Shown piece after piece: positions 1 through 7,393 of a stretch of DNA of 64,000 nt (its first letter is position 1; every line of letters starts with the position of its first letter). The notes under the pieces were generated by a model. It searched no databases. It was not told the origin of the DNA and saw nothing but the letters and a program-made list of their open reading frames with translations. The DNA is from HXMU1420-13 sp965229525 (GTDB lineage: Bacteria > Bacteroidota > Rhodothermia > Balneolales > Balneolaceae). The translations under genes were made by a program, and so were the position numbers. The stretch covers positions 3,534,001 to 3,598,000 of the forward strand of contig OZ245886.1 in the NCBI GenBank assembly GCA_965229525.1, read 5' to 3'.

Positions 1-2558
1 AGATACATCTCAATACTTTGATACCAAGGCACAGCTCCATCCTCATCCCCATGCTGAATCAACATTGGCGTGGTGATCTTATCCGCATAAAAGACCGGGG
101 AATTTTCAATGTAAGCCAGCGGAGCTTCAACCAAGGTCGCTCCTATCCTGCTCTGTGTTTGTTCATATTGGAATTGGCGTGCCAGTCCTGATGCCCAACG
201 AATTCCACTGTAGGCGCTGGTCATGTTACTAACCGGAGCTCCGGAAACAGCTGCATCAAAAATATCTGTCTGAGTCACAATAAAGGCTGTTTGATACCCA
301 CTCCAGGAATGACCATGCAATCCTAATTTATCCGGATCAGCAATGCCCAGCTCCACCAATTTCTGAACACCTGGCACTACGCTTTTAGTGGCTGCAAAAC
401 CCGGTCGACCAATTTCAAAACGCACATCTGGAAGGAAAACCACGTATCCATCACTCACATACTGGGCAAAAACCGGCCGGTGATTGGTGCGCGGCTCATT
501 GAAATCATGCAATCGATTCGAGAAAAAGCGATAGTAGTAGGTCATGATTGGATATCGCTTATTCGGATCGTAATCATCCGGCTTAATCACTACGCCCTGC
601 ATGTAAGTTCCATCGGTGCTGAGCCAGTCCACCAACTCCGCTTTCCCCCAATTCCATTTCTCACTCAGGTTTTCATTCAATCTAGTTTGTTGAGCCGTTT
701 CCTCAAACATCCAGGAATCAGCAATCCATAGATTCGGGAATTCATCATAAGCTTCTCGTTTGTAAAGCACGGCATCTGAACCTTCTGCTTTGGCTAGAAA
801 AGTGAACTTCTTGTCCTCTTCCAACAGCACATTCACTTCAGAATCGGTGATTCCGGTTGAATAGAAGCCAAAATTCTTATTCAAGTCGTGGTATGAGGTC
901 AGAAGTAAGTCTTCATTGGTATCAAATGCATCCCAGTTATCTTCTACCCGTTCGATGCGGAAAATGCGATTTTCAGCCCGACCTTCTCCCCCGGTGATGT
1001 TGTTAGCATTGCCGTTTCTGGTATCAAAAGTCCAGATATCGAATTTATCATAGATCAGAACATGAGCATCACCGGATGTCCAGCCGGCTACTCCATAGCC
1101 CGGTACCGGATATGGATAATCGTGATCTTCGTTGTAGAAAGGTGTATCCAAATTAGCGGTTAGATTTCTGGATGAGTTTCTTTCCACATCGTACAATGAC
1201 CATTGCTTTTCCGAATAATAAGCTGCATACATTCCGCCATATGATAACTGCGGTGCATAGCGACTTCGGGCTAGGAATTGCGTTTTCTCACCTGAATCAA
1301 GATCAATGGTGTACCAATCACGTAGGGTGCCATCCCAGGTTCTTTCTCGAGCATAAGGAATATTGCTGGAACCAAGTACTACGTTCTCATTATGTCGAAC
1401 CTGTACATCCGGAACGGTTTTATCGCCTAGCTGAACCCACTTGGCTCGTCTTCCAAAATGATACACCGCCGTGTACAAATGATTCTTTCTGCTATTCCAG
1501 GTTTGAATCTCATGTGTTTTGATGAATGGATCATCCCCGTGCCAGATATCGAGTCCACGATCTTCGATGATTGAATCGATGTCATAAATATCGATTTCCC
1601 CTTCTTCCTCATCCTCTTGTCGCTCTATGTCCACCATTTCGCGATCTCTGAGTCCGAAGAATAAACGGTCGCCATCATGTGTAAACACCAATCGATTTCT
1701 GGTAGTTAAGGCATATTCTGATCCTATTTCATCTGCTGAAACCAGAGTTTCCAGTCGCTGATTTCTGGATGTCCATAGTTTTAGATCGGCATCGCTTTCG
1801 ATAAAGGAAGAATCATAAGTTGCAGCAGTAAAAGCCAAATTCGAGCTTTTTGGAGCCCATGTGATATTTGAGAAGGTTCCTGATTCTGTATTCTGAACCG
1901 AGATCGTTTCTTTGGATACCAAATCAAAAACATACAATCCATTTTCCATATTGGAGGTATCAATCACTGCATAAGCTAAATAATTTGAAAGGCTATCGAA
2001 TTCGAATGCAGTTACGAATTGGAAAGAAAACTCCTCTTCGGTTCCCAATTCTCGAAGCACTAGTTCCGTACCTAAATTCTTATTGTCGGATTTTAAGTCT
2101 TCAATTTCTTTCGATTGAAGATGCTTGTACACCAACCATTCCCCACTGTTCGAAAATTCGAATGCAGAAACACTATCAAACTGAGCGATGGAGCCATCGG
2201 CTAATGAAAGCAGGCTCATTCCGGGTTTTGGTGCTTTTTTACCTTCCTTCAGTTTAACTGCTAAAGGTACTTCTCTTTTTGCAGCCACCCACAATTCATT
2301 TGATGAAATCACAGGGTTTGATCCCAAATCAATTTGATATTCGATATCTCCATTTACCTGATTAGCAACGGCATAACCATCTCCACGGTCGGGCCATACG
2401 CCATAAATCAACCAGTTCCCCTGATTGGAAATCTTTGGCGTGGTGATATCTTCGAATTTCATGACATCTTCGAAGGTTAATACTCCTTGAGCAATAGTTT
2501 GAATAGGCAGAGTTACTAATACTGCGAATAAAAGAGCTTGGATATGATTCAATTTCAT
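1..2558 (-). CDS. S9 family peptidase (prolyl oligopeptidase type), 3' end cut by window edge
   Basis: Open frame from the ATG at 2558 to the window edge, about 852 residues visible. An N-terminal signal peptide (residues 1-21, ending TIAQ) points to export. A long beta-propeller region follows, then an alpha/beta-hydrolase domain. The nucleophile elbow reads GHSWSG, with Ser at about residue 751, and HGDEDGAVPW near the edge supplies the expected acid. The catalytic His should lie just outside the window. The family cleaves short peptides or acyl-peptides, and secreted forms in this phylum probably scavenge peptides. An Asp/Glu-rich insert (EDEEEGEIDIYDID) lies at about residues 315-330. The family and frame are clear; the substrate is unknown. 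Confidence 0.93.
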   Translation of the reverse strand, partial: MKLNHIQALLFAVLVTLPIQTIAQGVLTFEDVMKFEDITTPKISNQGNWLIYGVWPDRGDGYAVANQVNGDIEYQIDLGSNPVISSNELWVAAKREVPLAVKLKEGKKAPKPGMSLLSLADGSIAQFDSVSAFEFSNSGEWLVYKHLQSKEIEDLKSDNKNLGTELVLRELGTEEEFSFQFVTAFEFDSLSNYLAYAVIDTSNMENGLYVFDLVSKETISVQNTESGTFSNITWAPKSSNLAFTAATYDSSFIESDADLKLWTSRNQRLETLVSADEIGSEYALTTRNRLVFTHDGDRLFFGLRDREMVDIERQEDEEEGEIDIYDIDSIIEDRGLDIWHGDDPFIKTHEIQTWNSRKNHLYTAVYHFGRRAKWVQLGDKTVPDVQVRHNENVVLGSSNIPYARERTWDGTLRDWYTIDLDSGEKTQFLARSRYAPQLSYGGMYAAYYSEKQWSLYDVERNSSRNLTANLDTPFYNEDHDYPYPVPGYGVAGWTSGDAHVLIYDKFDIWTFDTRNGNANNITGGEGRAENRIFRIERVEDNWDAFDTNEDLLLTSYHDLNKNFGFYSTGITDSEVNVLLEEDKKFTFLAKAEGSDAVLYKREAYDEFPNLWIADSWMFEETAQQTRLNENLSEKWNWGKAELVDWLSTDGTYMQGVVIKPDDYDPNKRYPIMTYYYRFFSNRLHDFNEPRTNHRPVFAQYVSDGYVVFLPDVRFEIGRPGFAATKSVVPGVQKLVELGIADPDKLGLHGHSWSGYQTAFIVTQTDIFDAAVSGAPVSNMTSAYSGIRWASGLARQFQYEQTQSRIGATLVEAPLAYIENSPVFYADKITTPMLIQHGDEDGAVPWYQSIEMY

Positions 2559-2653
2559 TGTGTCGGGATAATTTTCAGCACGAAGTATAGCAATTTCGAA
2601 CAGGTTTAAAAGGCAAGGATTGTAAAGAGTGGGTGGATATAACTTTAATAAAA

Positions 2654-2682
2654 GTCACTCCGAGGTATCGAGGAGTCTGCAC
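2654..2682 (-). repeat. ACAG/GAC-type hairpin repeat, reverse copy, diverged
   Basis: Reads GTC-ACTCC...GGAGT-CTGCAC on the plus strand, so the ends match the GAC and (AC/GC)AG ends of the other elements in 2.6-6.6 kb. The stem is five pairs with a partly paired interior. It lies just upstream of the first GIY-YIG gene. Confidence 0.55.
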
Positions 2683-2708
2683 AATAGATTATATACTGAC
2701 TCATGATT

Positions 2709-2737
2709 GTGTATATCTTTCGTTTCGCTCTGGGTGA
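2709..2737 (+). repeat. Diverged forward hairpin repeat
   Basis: Resembles the second sub-type, which reads roughly GTGCAG-ATTCTTCGC...CTGAAT-GAC, but with several changes. The segment 2684-2722 resembles the segment ending near 3231 on the far side of the GIY-YIG gene, about 30 of 39 positions by eye. Confidence 0.35.
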
Positions 2738-2772
2738 TTTTGAATAGAATAAACTGTTTGTTATTGTTATAT

Positions 2773-3126
2773 ATGTACTTTGCAGTATATATAGCTACTA
2801 ATCCTAATCGAGATGTTCTTTATACTGGAACAACAAATAACCTGCCAAGAAGACTTGTTGAGCATTATTTATTACGGGGAAGTAATTCGTCTTTTGCAGG
2901 TAAAAACTACTGTTACTGCTTAGTCTTTTATGATGTTTTCCCAACAATGAATGATGCAATAGCTGCTGAAAAACGAATAAAGGGAAAATCAAGAAAATGG
3001 AAAGAAGAGCTTATTAAATCATTTAATTCTGAATGGAAGTTTCTTAATCATGATATAGTTGGTGAGTGGCCACCCAATAGTTTTATAAAAGATCCTTATT
3101 TCAAAACTTTCGTCAAAAAACTATAA
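2773..3126 (+). CDS. GIY-YIG nuclease family protein (first copy)
   Basis: A 117-residue single-domain GIY-YIG protein. The first motif appears as VYI (residues 5-7) and the second as YTG (17-19). The conserved Arg is at 26 or 27 (NNLPRRLVEH) and the metal-binding Glu at about 66 (AAEKRIKGKSRKW). The frame is open to 2707, but the family begins at MYFAVYI, so I place the start at 2773. Members are small endonucleases related to the UvrC N-domain, and most stand-alone copies have no known role. The gene lies alone among hairpin repeats and is bracketed by related repeat segments. A second, divergent copy lies 3 kb away, which suggests a mobile or repeat-associated nuclease rather than a housekeeping gene. 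Confidence 0.85.
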   Translation: MYFAVYIATNPNRDVLYTGTTNNLPRRLVEHYLLRGSNSSFAGKNYCYCLVFYDVFPTMNDAIAAEKRIKGKSRKWKEELIKSFNSEWKFLNHDIVGEWPPNSFIKDPYFKTFVKKL

Positions 3127-3138
3127 TTATATACAGTC

Positions 3139-3171
3139 GTGCTGATTCATCGGCTAAAGCCTCTGAATGAC
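3139..3171 (+). repeat. Forward hairpin repeat downstream of the first GIY-YIG gene
   Basis: GTGCTG-ATTCA...TGAAT-GAC with an inner GGC/GCC pairing. It starts 12 bases after the GIY-YIG stop codon and shares the terminal GAC and stem sequence with other copies. Confidence 0.5.
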
Positions 3172-3218
3172 TATACTAATACTAAGAAGTACTATAAATT
3201 ATATTTTGGTTCATAATT

Positions 3219-3248
3219 GTATAGATCCTTCGCTTTATTCATGAATAC
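3219..3248 (+). repeat. Very diverged forward hairpin repeat
   Basis: ATCCTTCGC...TTCATGAAT resembles the ATTCTTCGC...CTGAAT sub-type. With the preceding 28 bases it parallels 2684-2722 upstream of the GIY-YIG gene. Called only because of that parallel. Confidence 0.3.
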
Positions 3249-3310
3249 TTATTAAAGTCACTTAAATCCAAGCCGATATTTACCTCTAAATAATGTTGCA
3301 CTTCAACTCG

Positions 3311-3332
3311 TTCCCAACGTCCTCGTTGGGAA
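3311..3332. repeat. Perfect 9-bp-stem palindrome
   Basis: TTCCCAACG, loop TCCT, then CGTTGGGAA. A second small palindrome (GAAGCT-CC-AGCTTC) follows at 3342-3355. From memory, similar 'CGTTCCCAACG...' palindromes recur in many genomes. No other copy of this sub-type was seen in the window. Confidence 0.7.
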
Positions 3333-3384
3333 TGAAGTCATGAAGCTCCAGCTTCCACTTAATATTGAATAAAAAACTTCTCCT

Positions 3385-3413
3385 CACAGATTCCGGATCA
3401 AGTCCGGAATGAC
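3385..3413 (+). repeat. Hairpin repeat, forward, perfect 8-bp stem
   Basis: ACAG, then ATTCCGGA-TCAAG-TCCGGAAT, then GAC. This is one of four copies carrying this stem (also at 3644, 5918 and 6396). Confidence 0.85.
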
Positions 3414-3420
3414 TAAAAAA

Positions 3421-3447
3421 GTCACTCAGAGCGAAGCGAAGAGTCTA
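3421..3447 (-). repeat. Hairpin repeat, reverse copy, second sub-type
   Basis: GTC-ACTC...GAGT-CTA with the interior AGAGCGAAGCGAA. It pairs with the forward copy at 3479-3519 in inverted orientation. Confidence 0.6.
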
Positions 3448-3478
3448 CACAAGCAACTTCCAGGCTGTTCTCAGTTGT

Positions 3479-3519
3479 GCAGATTCTTCGCCCCGACAGC
3501 TGTCGGTACTCAGAATGAC
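3479..3519 (+). repeat. Hairpin repeat, forward, second sub-type with extra inner palindrome
   Basis: GCAG-ATTCTTCGC...CTCAGAAT-GAC. The loop contains a separate palindrome CCGACAGCTGTCGG, which looks like one small repeat inserted within another. Confidence 0.65.
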
Positions 3520-3643
3520 TTATCTTCCCTAAAAATGAACAGTGTTAGGTATCTGTAGATATTCTTAATTAATGATTTGAGAACTAAACCTCAGAAATCG
3601 CAATAATTCAAGACTTGATACCCTTCTCAACAAATCACTCCTT

Positions 3644-3671
3644 ACAGATTCCGGATCAAGTCCGGAATGAC
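3644..3671 (+). repeat. Hairpin repeat, forward, perfect 8-bp stem
   Basis: Identical core to the 3385 copy (ATTCCGGA-TCAAG-TCCGGAAT between ACAG and GAC). No clear inverted partner was found about 50 bp upstream. Confidence 0.85.
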
Positions 3672-3761
3672 AACTTATATTATCTACTCTTGCTCAACAT
3701 TTAGCCTTGCACTTTAGCTAACGGATATCTTCCTTTCGGATGAATTTTTTGATGTTTAAAA

Positions 3762-5795
3762 ATGGCGGAACAATCGGGTTTTAAACGAAATATTGGACTA
3801 TTTATGGCGGTGATGATTGGAATCGGCGCTATGATGGGTCCGGGTATTTTCGCCCTGCCAAGTATAGTTGCTGAGTCTGCCGGACCGTTGGGTATCATCG
3901 CCTATTTAGCGATGGGCTTGCTAACCCTTTTCACTGCTTTAAGCTACAGCGAGTTAGGTGCAGCTCTTCCTATTGCAGGCGGTGGTTATTCTTTCACAAG
4001 TCGCGCTCTCCCTCGTCCCATCGCCTTTTTAACAGGTTGGTTTTTCTGGATAGGAAATACCTTAGCCTGCTCATTGTATGTAGTCATTTTCGCGTACACC
4101 ATAAAAAACTATTTCTTTCCTGATCTCAGCGTATTAATGATTGTGTTGGTCACTACCCTCTTCTTTACCCTTACCAATTTGCGTGGTCAGGCCGAGGCTC
4201 TACTGGTGATCACGATCATGAATATCGTTGAATTAGTAGTACTGATAGGAGTTGGAGTTCTCGGCTTTTTTTATGTAGAACCGGCAAATCTTGATCCCTT
4301 AGCCCCAATGGGTTGGGGTCCACTAATCCCAACTATGGGACTTATTTACATATCCTATGTTGGGTTCGACCTCATAACAGTTGCGGCAGAGGAGATTATT
4401 GATCCTGCTAAAAACATACCTCGTGCTATCCTAATTACTCTAGGAGTAGGAATTGTCATATATGTGCTATTGCTTTGGGTGATGATGGGTGTTGTCAATT
4501 ACACCGAATTGGCTACTACTAGCACTCCCTTTATTTATGTTGCCGATCTATTGTTTGGTCCCTGGGGTCGATGGGCGGGTATAATCGCAACGATCATGGC
4601 TAGTTTGTCTGCGTTTAGTGTTACGCTGGGTGCAAGCTCTCGAGTTCTTTTTGCCTTGGGGCGAGATGGTCATTTCCCGGCAATATTTGCACGTCTTCAT
4701 ACTAAATTTAAAACCCCTCACATCGCGCTTTTTGTTTGTGCAGCATTGGTAGCTATTCTTGGTGCTTCAGGCGTTGTTCGGGTATTAGCATCAGCCAGTA
4801 GTTTTGGATATCTGATTGCGATTGGCATCGTTAATTACACCGTAATCGCACTTCATAATAAAATGCCTAATCTAAGGCGGCCATATAAACTCATTTTATA
4901 TCCAACTATTCCTGTTTTAGGAATTTTTTCTACATGGTTTTTTGTGCCCATGCTAGATCCACAAAGTCTAATTCTTGGAATTGGACTCACTGCGGCAGGT
5001 GTAATTCTGTATTTTCTTTTACCCAATAACCGAAGGGTATTTGATCGTTTACCGACATATATAAATCGTATAAAAATTAAAATTCAATCTTATTGGAGAC
5101 CACGTATGAATGTATTGATAATTGGTGGCGGTAATCTGGGTGGTAATATCGCTGATCGACTTATGAAACAAGATGAATTTCGCATGGTTTTTCGATCATC
5201 GGTGTACCAGATTACATTTATTGAAAAAGATAAAGATAGAAGTGAAGAACTGGGTAAACGATATAACGTACCTGTTTTTACCGGTGACGGAACCAAACAG
5301 GAACTATTGGAGCAGGTTGAACCAAAAAAAATGGATGTGGCAATTGCAGCAACCAACGATGATGAGCGTAATTCAATTATGGCACTTCAAGCAAAGCGAT
5401 TGGGGGTAAAACGGGTTATTGCTATCGCTCGTGACCCCTCCTATATCTCGCTGTTAGAAGACAATGGGATAGTTTGTATAAGTTCTCCTCTAGCCACAGC
5501 TTCAATGGTAGAAAACTATCTAGATCGCCCTGGCGTTGCTGATCTTTTTTCTATTGAAAGCGGTGTTGCAAGTTTAATTGATATGAAAGTACCAGCAAAA
5601 GCAAAGGTTGTTGGGAAAGTGATAGAAGAGATCAATATTCCTACAGAATGTGTAGTTGCTGCTTTAGTGCGTGACAAAAAATTCGTGGTTCCAAGAGGTA
5701 AAACAGAGATTTTAGCTGATGATCATGTAATATTTGTGGGTACCAATGAAGCTATTCAAGAAGTGAACAAAATTTTTACTACGGTTTTGGAATAG
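3762..5795 (+). CDS. APC-superfamily amino-acid permease fused to TrkA-N/TrkA-C (RCK) domain
   Basis: 677 residues in two parts. Residues 1 to about 435 form a 12-helix APC permease, with the N-terminal GIGAMMGPGIFALPS helix typical of the family. From residue 449 (MNVLIIGGGNLGG) a Rossmann TrkA-N domain begins. It carries the GxGxxG-like glycine motif, an acidic strand end (FIEKDKDR) and the TGDGT motif, and a TrkA-C domain fills about residues 595-677. RCK domains bind NAD(H) or nucleotides and gate potassium transporters, so this carrier is probably ligand-gated. Met449 is preceded by GGAG seven bases upstream (5095-5098), so the regulatory domain might also be made alone. The gene stands alone among repeats; its substrate is unknown. 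Confidence 0.9.
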   Translation: MAEQSGFKRNIGLFMAVMIGIGAMMGPGIFALPSIVAESAGPLGIIAYLAMGLLTLFTALSYSELGAALPIAGGGYSFTSRALPRPIAFLTGWFFWIGNTLACSLYVVIFAYTIKNYFFPDLSVLMIVLVTTLFFTLTNLRGQAEALLVITIMNIVELVVLIGVGVLGFFYVEPANLDPLAPMGWGPLIPTMGLIYISYVGFDLITVAAEEIIDPAKNIPRAILITLGVGIVIYVLLLWVMMGVVNYTELATTSTPFIYVADLLFGPWGRWAGIIATIMASLSAFSVTLGASSRVLFALGRDGHFPAIFARLHTKFKTPHIALFVCAALVAILGASGVVRVLASASSFGYLIAIGIVNYTVIALHNKMPNLRRPYKLILYPTIPVLGIFSTWFFVPMLDPQSLILGIGLTAAGVILYFLLPNNRRVFDRLPTYINRIKIKIQSYWRPRMNVLIIGGGNLGGNIADRLMKQDEFRMVFRSSVYQITFIEKDKDRSEELGKRYNVPVFTGDGTKQELLEQVEPKKMDVAIAATNDDERNSIMALQAKRLGVKRVIAIARDPSYISLLEDNGIVCISSPLATASMVENYLDRPGVADLFSIESGVASLIDMKVPAKAKVVGKVIEEINIPTECVVAALVRDKKFVVPRGKTEILADDHVIFVGTNEAIQEVNKIFTTVLE

Positions 5796-5840
5796 GTACT
5801 TGTTGGCTCTCCCAATTGTAATACTGAATATTGAAACAAT

Positions 5841-5868
5841 TTCAGCAAAGGCTTGATTCAGCTTCTGT
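5841..5868 (-). repeat. Degenerate reverse hairpin repeat
   Basis: The right half CTTGA-TTCAGCTT-CTGT fits the family in reverse orientation; the left arm has decayed. It lies 49 bp before the forward copy at 5918, the same spacing as two intact pairs further on. Confidence 0.5.
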
Positions 5869-5895
5869 AAAGCTTAGCTCTAGATAAAAAAAGGC

Positions 5896-5945
5896 TCTAT
5901 CAACGTATCACTTTCGTACAGATTCCGGATCAAGTCCGGAATGAC
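5896..5945 (+). repeat. 50-bp repeat with forward hairpin (copy 1)
   Basis: Fifty bases identical to 6374-6423. They comprise a leader (TCTATCAACGTATCACTTTC region) and the hairpin ACAG/ATTCCGGA-TCAAG-TCCGGAAT/GAC at 5918-5945. The identity extends beyond the palindrome, so the mobile or conserved unit is longer than the hairpin. Confidence 0.85.
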
Positions 5946-6002
5946 AACGTTACTGTTCTTAATTGTGGTGTAAGGATTTAGTTTGGTCGAGGTCATACCA
6001 CT

Positions 6003-6293
6003 ATGAAGTGTGCATATGTCTATATCCTTACAAATATTGAGAGAACTACACTATATATTGGTGTAACTAGCCAATTAAATCAGCGAGTTTGGCAACATAA
6101 GAACGGTGAAGGTTCTGATTTCACTGCAAAATATAACCTGACTATTCTAATCTATGCTGAAGAGCATGGAACCATTTCAGATGCTATTAAAAGGGAGAAA
6201 CAGCTAAAGCAATGGAAAAGAAAATGGAAATGGGATTTGATTAAGAAACTGAATCCTGATTTAGTTGATTTATATCCAACTCTACGCGGGTAA
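6003..6293 (+). CDS. GIY-YIG nuclease family protein (second copy)
   Basis: A 96-residue single-domain protein. It has YVYIL (residues 5-9), LYIG (17-20), Arg at 28 (LNQRVWQH) and Glu at about 65 (IKREKQLKQWKRKWK), the full set of conserved GIY-YIG positions. The length and the basic C-terminal helix fit the small UPF0213-like group. It is clearly divergent from the copy at 2773-3126, so this is not a recent tandem duplication. The gene sits between two inverted hairpin-repeat pairs (5841/5918 and 6317/6396) that end and begin within about 60 bp of it. That arrangement suggests a link between nuclease and repeats. Confidence 0.88.
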   Translation: MKCAYVYILTNIERTTLYIGVTSQLNQRVWQHKNGEGSDFTAKYNLTILIYAEEHGTISDAIKREKQLKQWKRKWKWDLIKKLNPDLVDLYPTLRG

Positions 6294-6316
6294 GAACTAT
6301 AATAATCTACCACGTA

Positions 6317-6344
6317 GTCATCCTGAACTTGATTCAGGATCTGT
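6317..6344 (-). repeat. Hairpin repeat, reverse, perfect 8-bp stem with changed bases
   Basis: On the minus strand: ACAG, ATCCTGAA-TCAAG-TTCAGGAT, GAC. Stem positions 5 and 7 differ from the copy with stem ATCCCGCA, and 3, 5 and 7 from the copy with stem ATTCCGGA, all with the partner base changed as well. Pairs with 6396-6423 across 51 bp. Confidence 0.85.
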
Positions 6345-6373
6345 AGGGAGTGGCTTTCAATTAGTGATAGCTG

Positions 6374-6423
6374 TCTATCAACGTATCACTTTCGTACAGA
6401 TTCCGGATCAAGTCCGGAATGAC
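6374..6423 (+). repeat. 50-bp repeat with forward hairpin (copy 2)
   Basis: Identical over 50 bases to 5896-5945; the hairpin occupies 6396-6423. It forms the right half of an inverted pair with 6317-6344. Confidence 0.85.
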
Positions 6424-6453
6424 GACGGGGTGGTGAATAAATATAATCTTGTT

Positions 6454-6480
6454 GTCATGTGAGCTCGACTCAGCATCTGT
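6454..6480 (-). repeat. Hairpin repeat, reverse, one base missing in one arm
   Basis: On the minus strand: ACAG, ATGCTGAG-TCGAG-CTCACAT, GAC; one G is lacking from the second arm. It lies 50 bp before the forward copy at 6531-6559. Confidence 0.65.
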
Positions 6481-6530
6481 AGTACTTGGCTTTTTTTTAA
6501 GGCTCGCCCTCGATCAACGCATAACTTTCG

Positions 6531-6559
6531 CACAGATCCCGCATCGAGTGCGGGATGAC
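6531..6559 (+). repeat. Hairpin repeat, forward, stem with compensatory changes
   Basis: CACAG, ATCCCGCA-TCGAG-TGCGGGAT, GAC. The stem is perfect but differs from ATTCCGGA at two positions on each arm. The leader (CGATCAACGCATAACTTTCG) resembles the leader of the 50-bp repeat. The pflA stop codon is only about 20 bp further on. Confidence 0.85.
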
Positions 6560-6578
6560 TAAAGAGAGGTAAACCTAA

Positions 6579-7319
6579 CTAATAAACCTCCAGGCCTTCT
6601 TCGGCGAAATGAGCTTTGGTGATGGCGAGTAGTTCAGCATCAGGTTCCGGTGTTTTGTATAACCCATAGTTCATATCCAAAGACTCCCATTTGTATTCGC
6701 CCATTTTATGGAATGGTAGTACTTCTACTCTTTCCACATTACCAAGCTCTCGTGCATAGGTTGCCATTTTACTTACCGCATTCATGTCATCGGTATAACC
6801 GGGCACCAATACAAAACGTAACCAAACCGGTTTATTCATCGCAGCAAGTCGCTCTGCAAAATCTAAGGTTGGTTGTAAGTTGACACCTGTAACTCTATTG
6901 TAGCCTTTAGGATCTAGATGCTTGATATCTAACAAAACTAGATCTGTGTATTCGAGTAATTCATCATCAGCAAGATGACCCACAAAGCCAGAAGTATCCA
7001 GAGCAGTATGGAGTCCCATCAATTTACAGCCTTCAAAAATGGACTTCACAAATTTAGGTTGAATGAGAGGTTCTCCCCCTGATATAGTAACTCCTCCATT
7101 CATGGAAAGCAGCATTTCATGCTGTTTATAAATTTCTTTTAGTTCTTGGAATGAAGTAGTTCTAATTCCTCCCTTAACTTTTCTAGTGTCTGGGTTATGG
7201 CAATAGACACAATTCAGCGGACATCCATTTAAAAACAATACCCGACGAATTCCCGGGCCATCTTGCATCCCTGCTGATTCTATTGAGTGTAAATAACCGG
7301 TTACATTTTCCATTCTCAT
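6579..7319 (-). CDS. pflA: Pyruvate formate-lyase activating enzyme (radical SAM)
   Basis: 246 residues, the normal length. The radical-SAM iron-sulfur motif CxxxCxxC is at Cys33, Cys37 and Cys40 (NGCPLNCVYCHNP), and the SAM-binding segment GGVTISGGEPL follows. The enzyme uses S-adenosylmethionine and a 4Fe-4S cluster to place the glycyl radical on PflB under anaerobic conditions. It lies 74 bp downstream of pflB on the same strand, so the two are almost certainly co-transcribed. The start may be either of two nearby Met codons (7319 or 7313). Identity is secure from the motif plus the neighbour. Confidence 0.96.
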   Translation of the reverse strand: MRMENVTGYLHSIESAGMQDGPGIRRVLFLNGCPLNCVYCHNPDTRKVKGGIRTTSFQELKEIYKQHEMLLSMNGGVTISGGEPLIQPKFVKSIFEGCKLMGLHTALDTSGFVGHLADDELLEYTDLVLLDIKHLDPKGYNRVTGVNLQPTLDFAERLAAMNKPVWLRFVLVPGYTDDMNAVSKMATYARELGNVERVEVLPFHKMGEYKWESLDMNYGLYKTPEPDAELLAITKAHFAEEGLEVY

Positions 7320-7393
7320 ACCTCATAGAGAAACAGGAGCGCCGCATAAGCCTGCGCCCCCATTTCTGTTTCATCATCCTCTACTATCTATGC

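Larger units (their letters stand above)
3127..3761. other. Gene-free repeat-rich spacer
   Basis: No credible coding frame. At least seven short palindromic elements are packed here, listed separately, between the first GIY-YIG gene and the permease-TrkA fusion gene. I see no tRNA or insertion-sequence ends. Confidence 0.7.

Noticed and set aside
480..2257. Several open frames on both strands inside the S9 peptidase region
   Set aside because: They overlap a longer frame that encodes a coherent peptidase with signal peptide and catalytic motif, and their translations have no recognisable features.
2654..6559. A CRISPR array made of the recurring short repeats
   Set aside because: Units are unevenly spaced, occur in both orientations, vary in stem sequence and have no cas genes.
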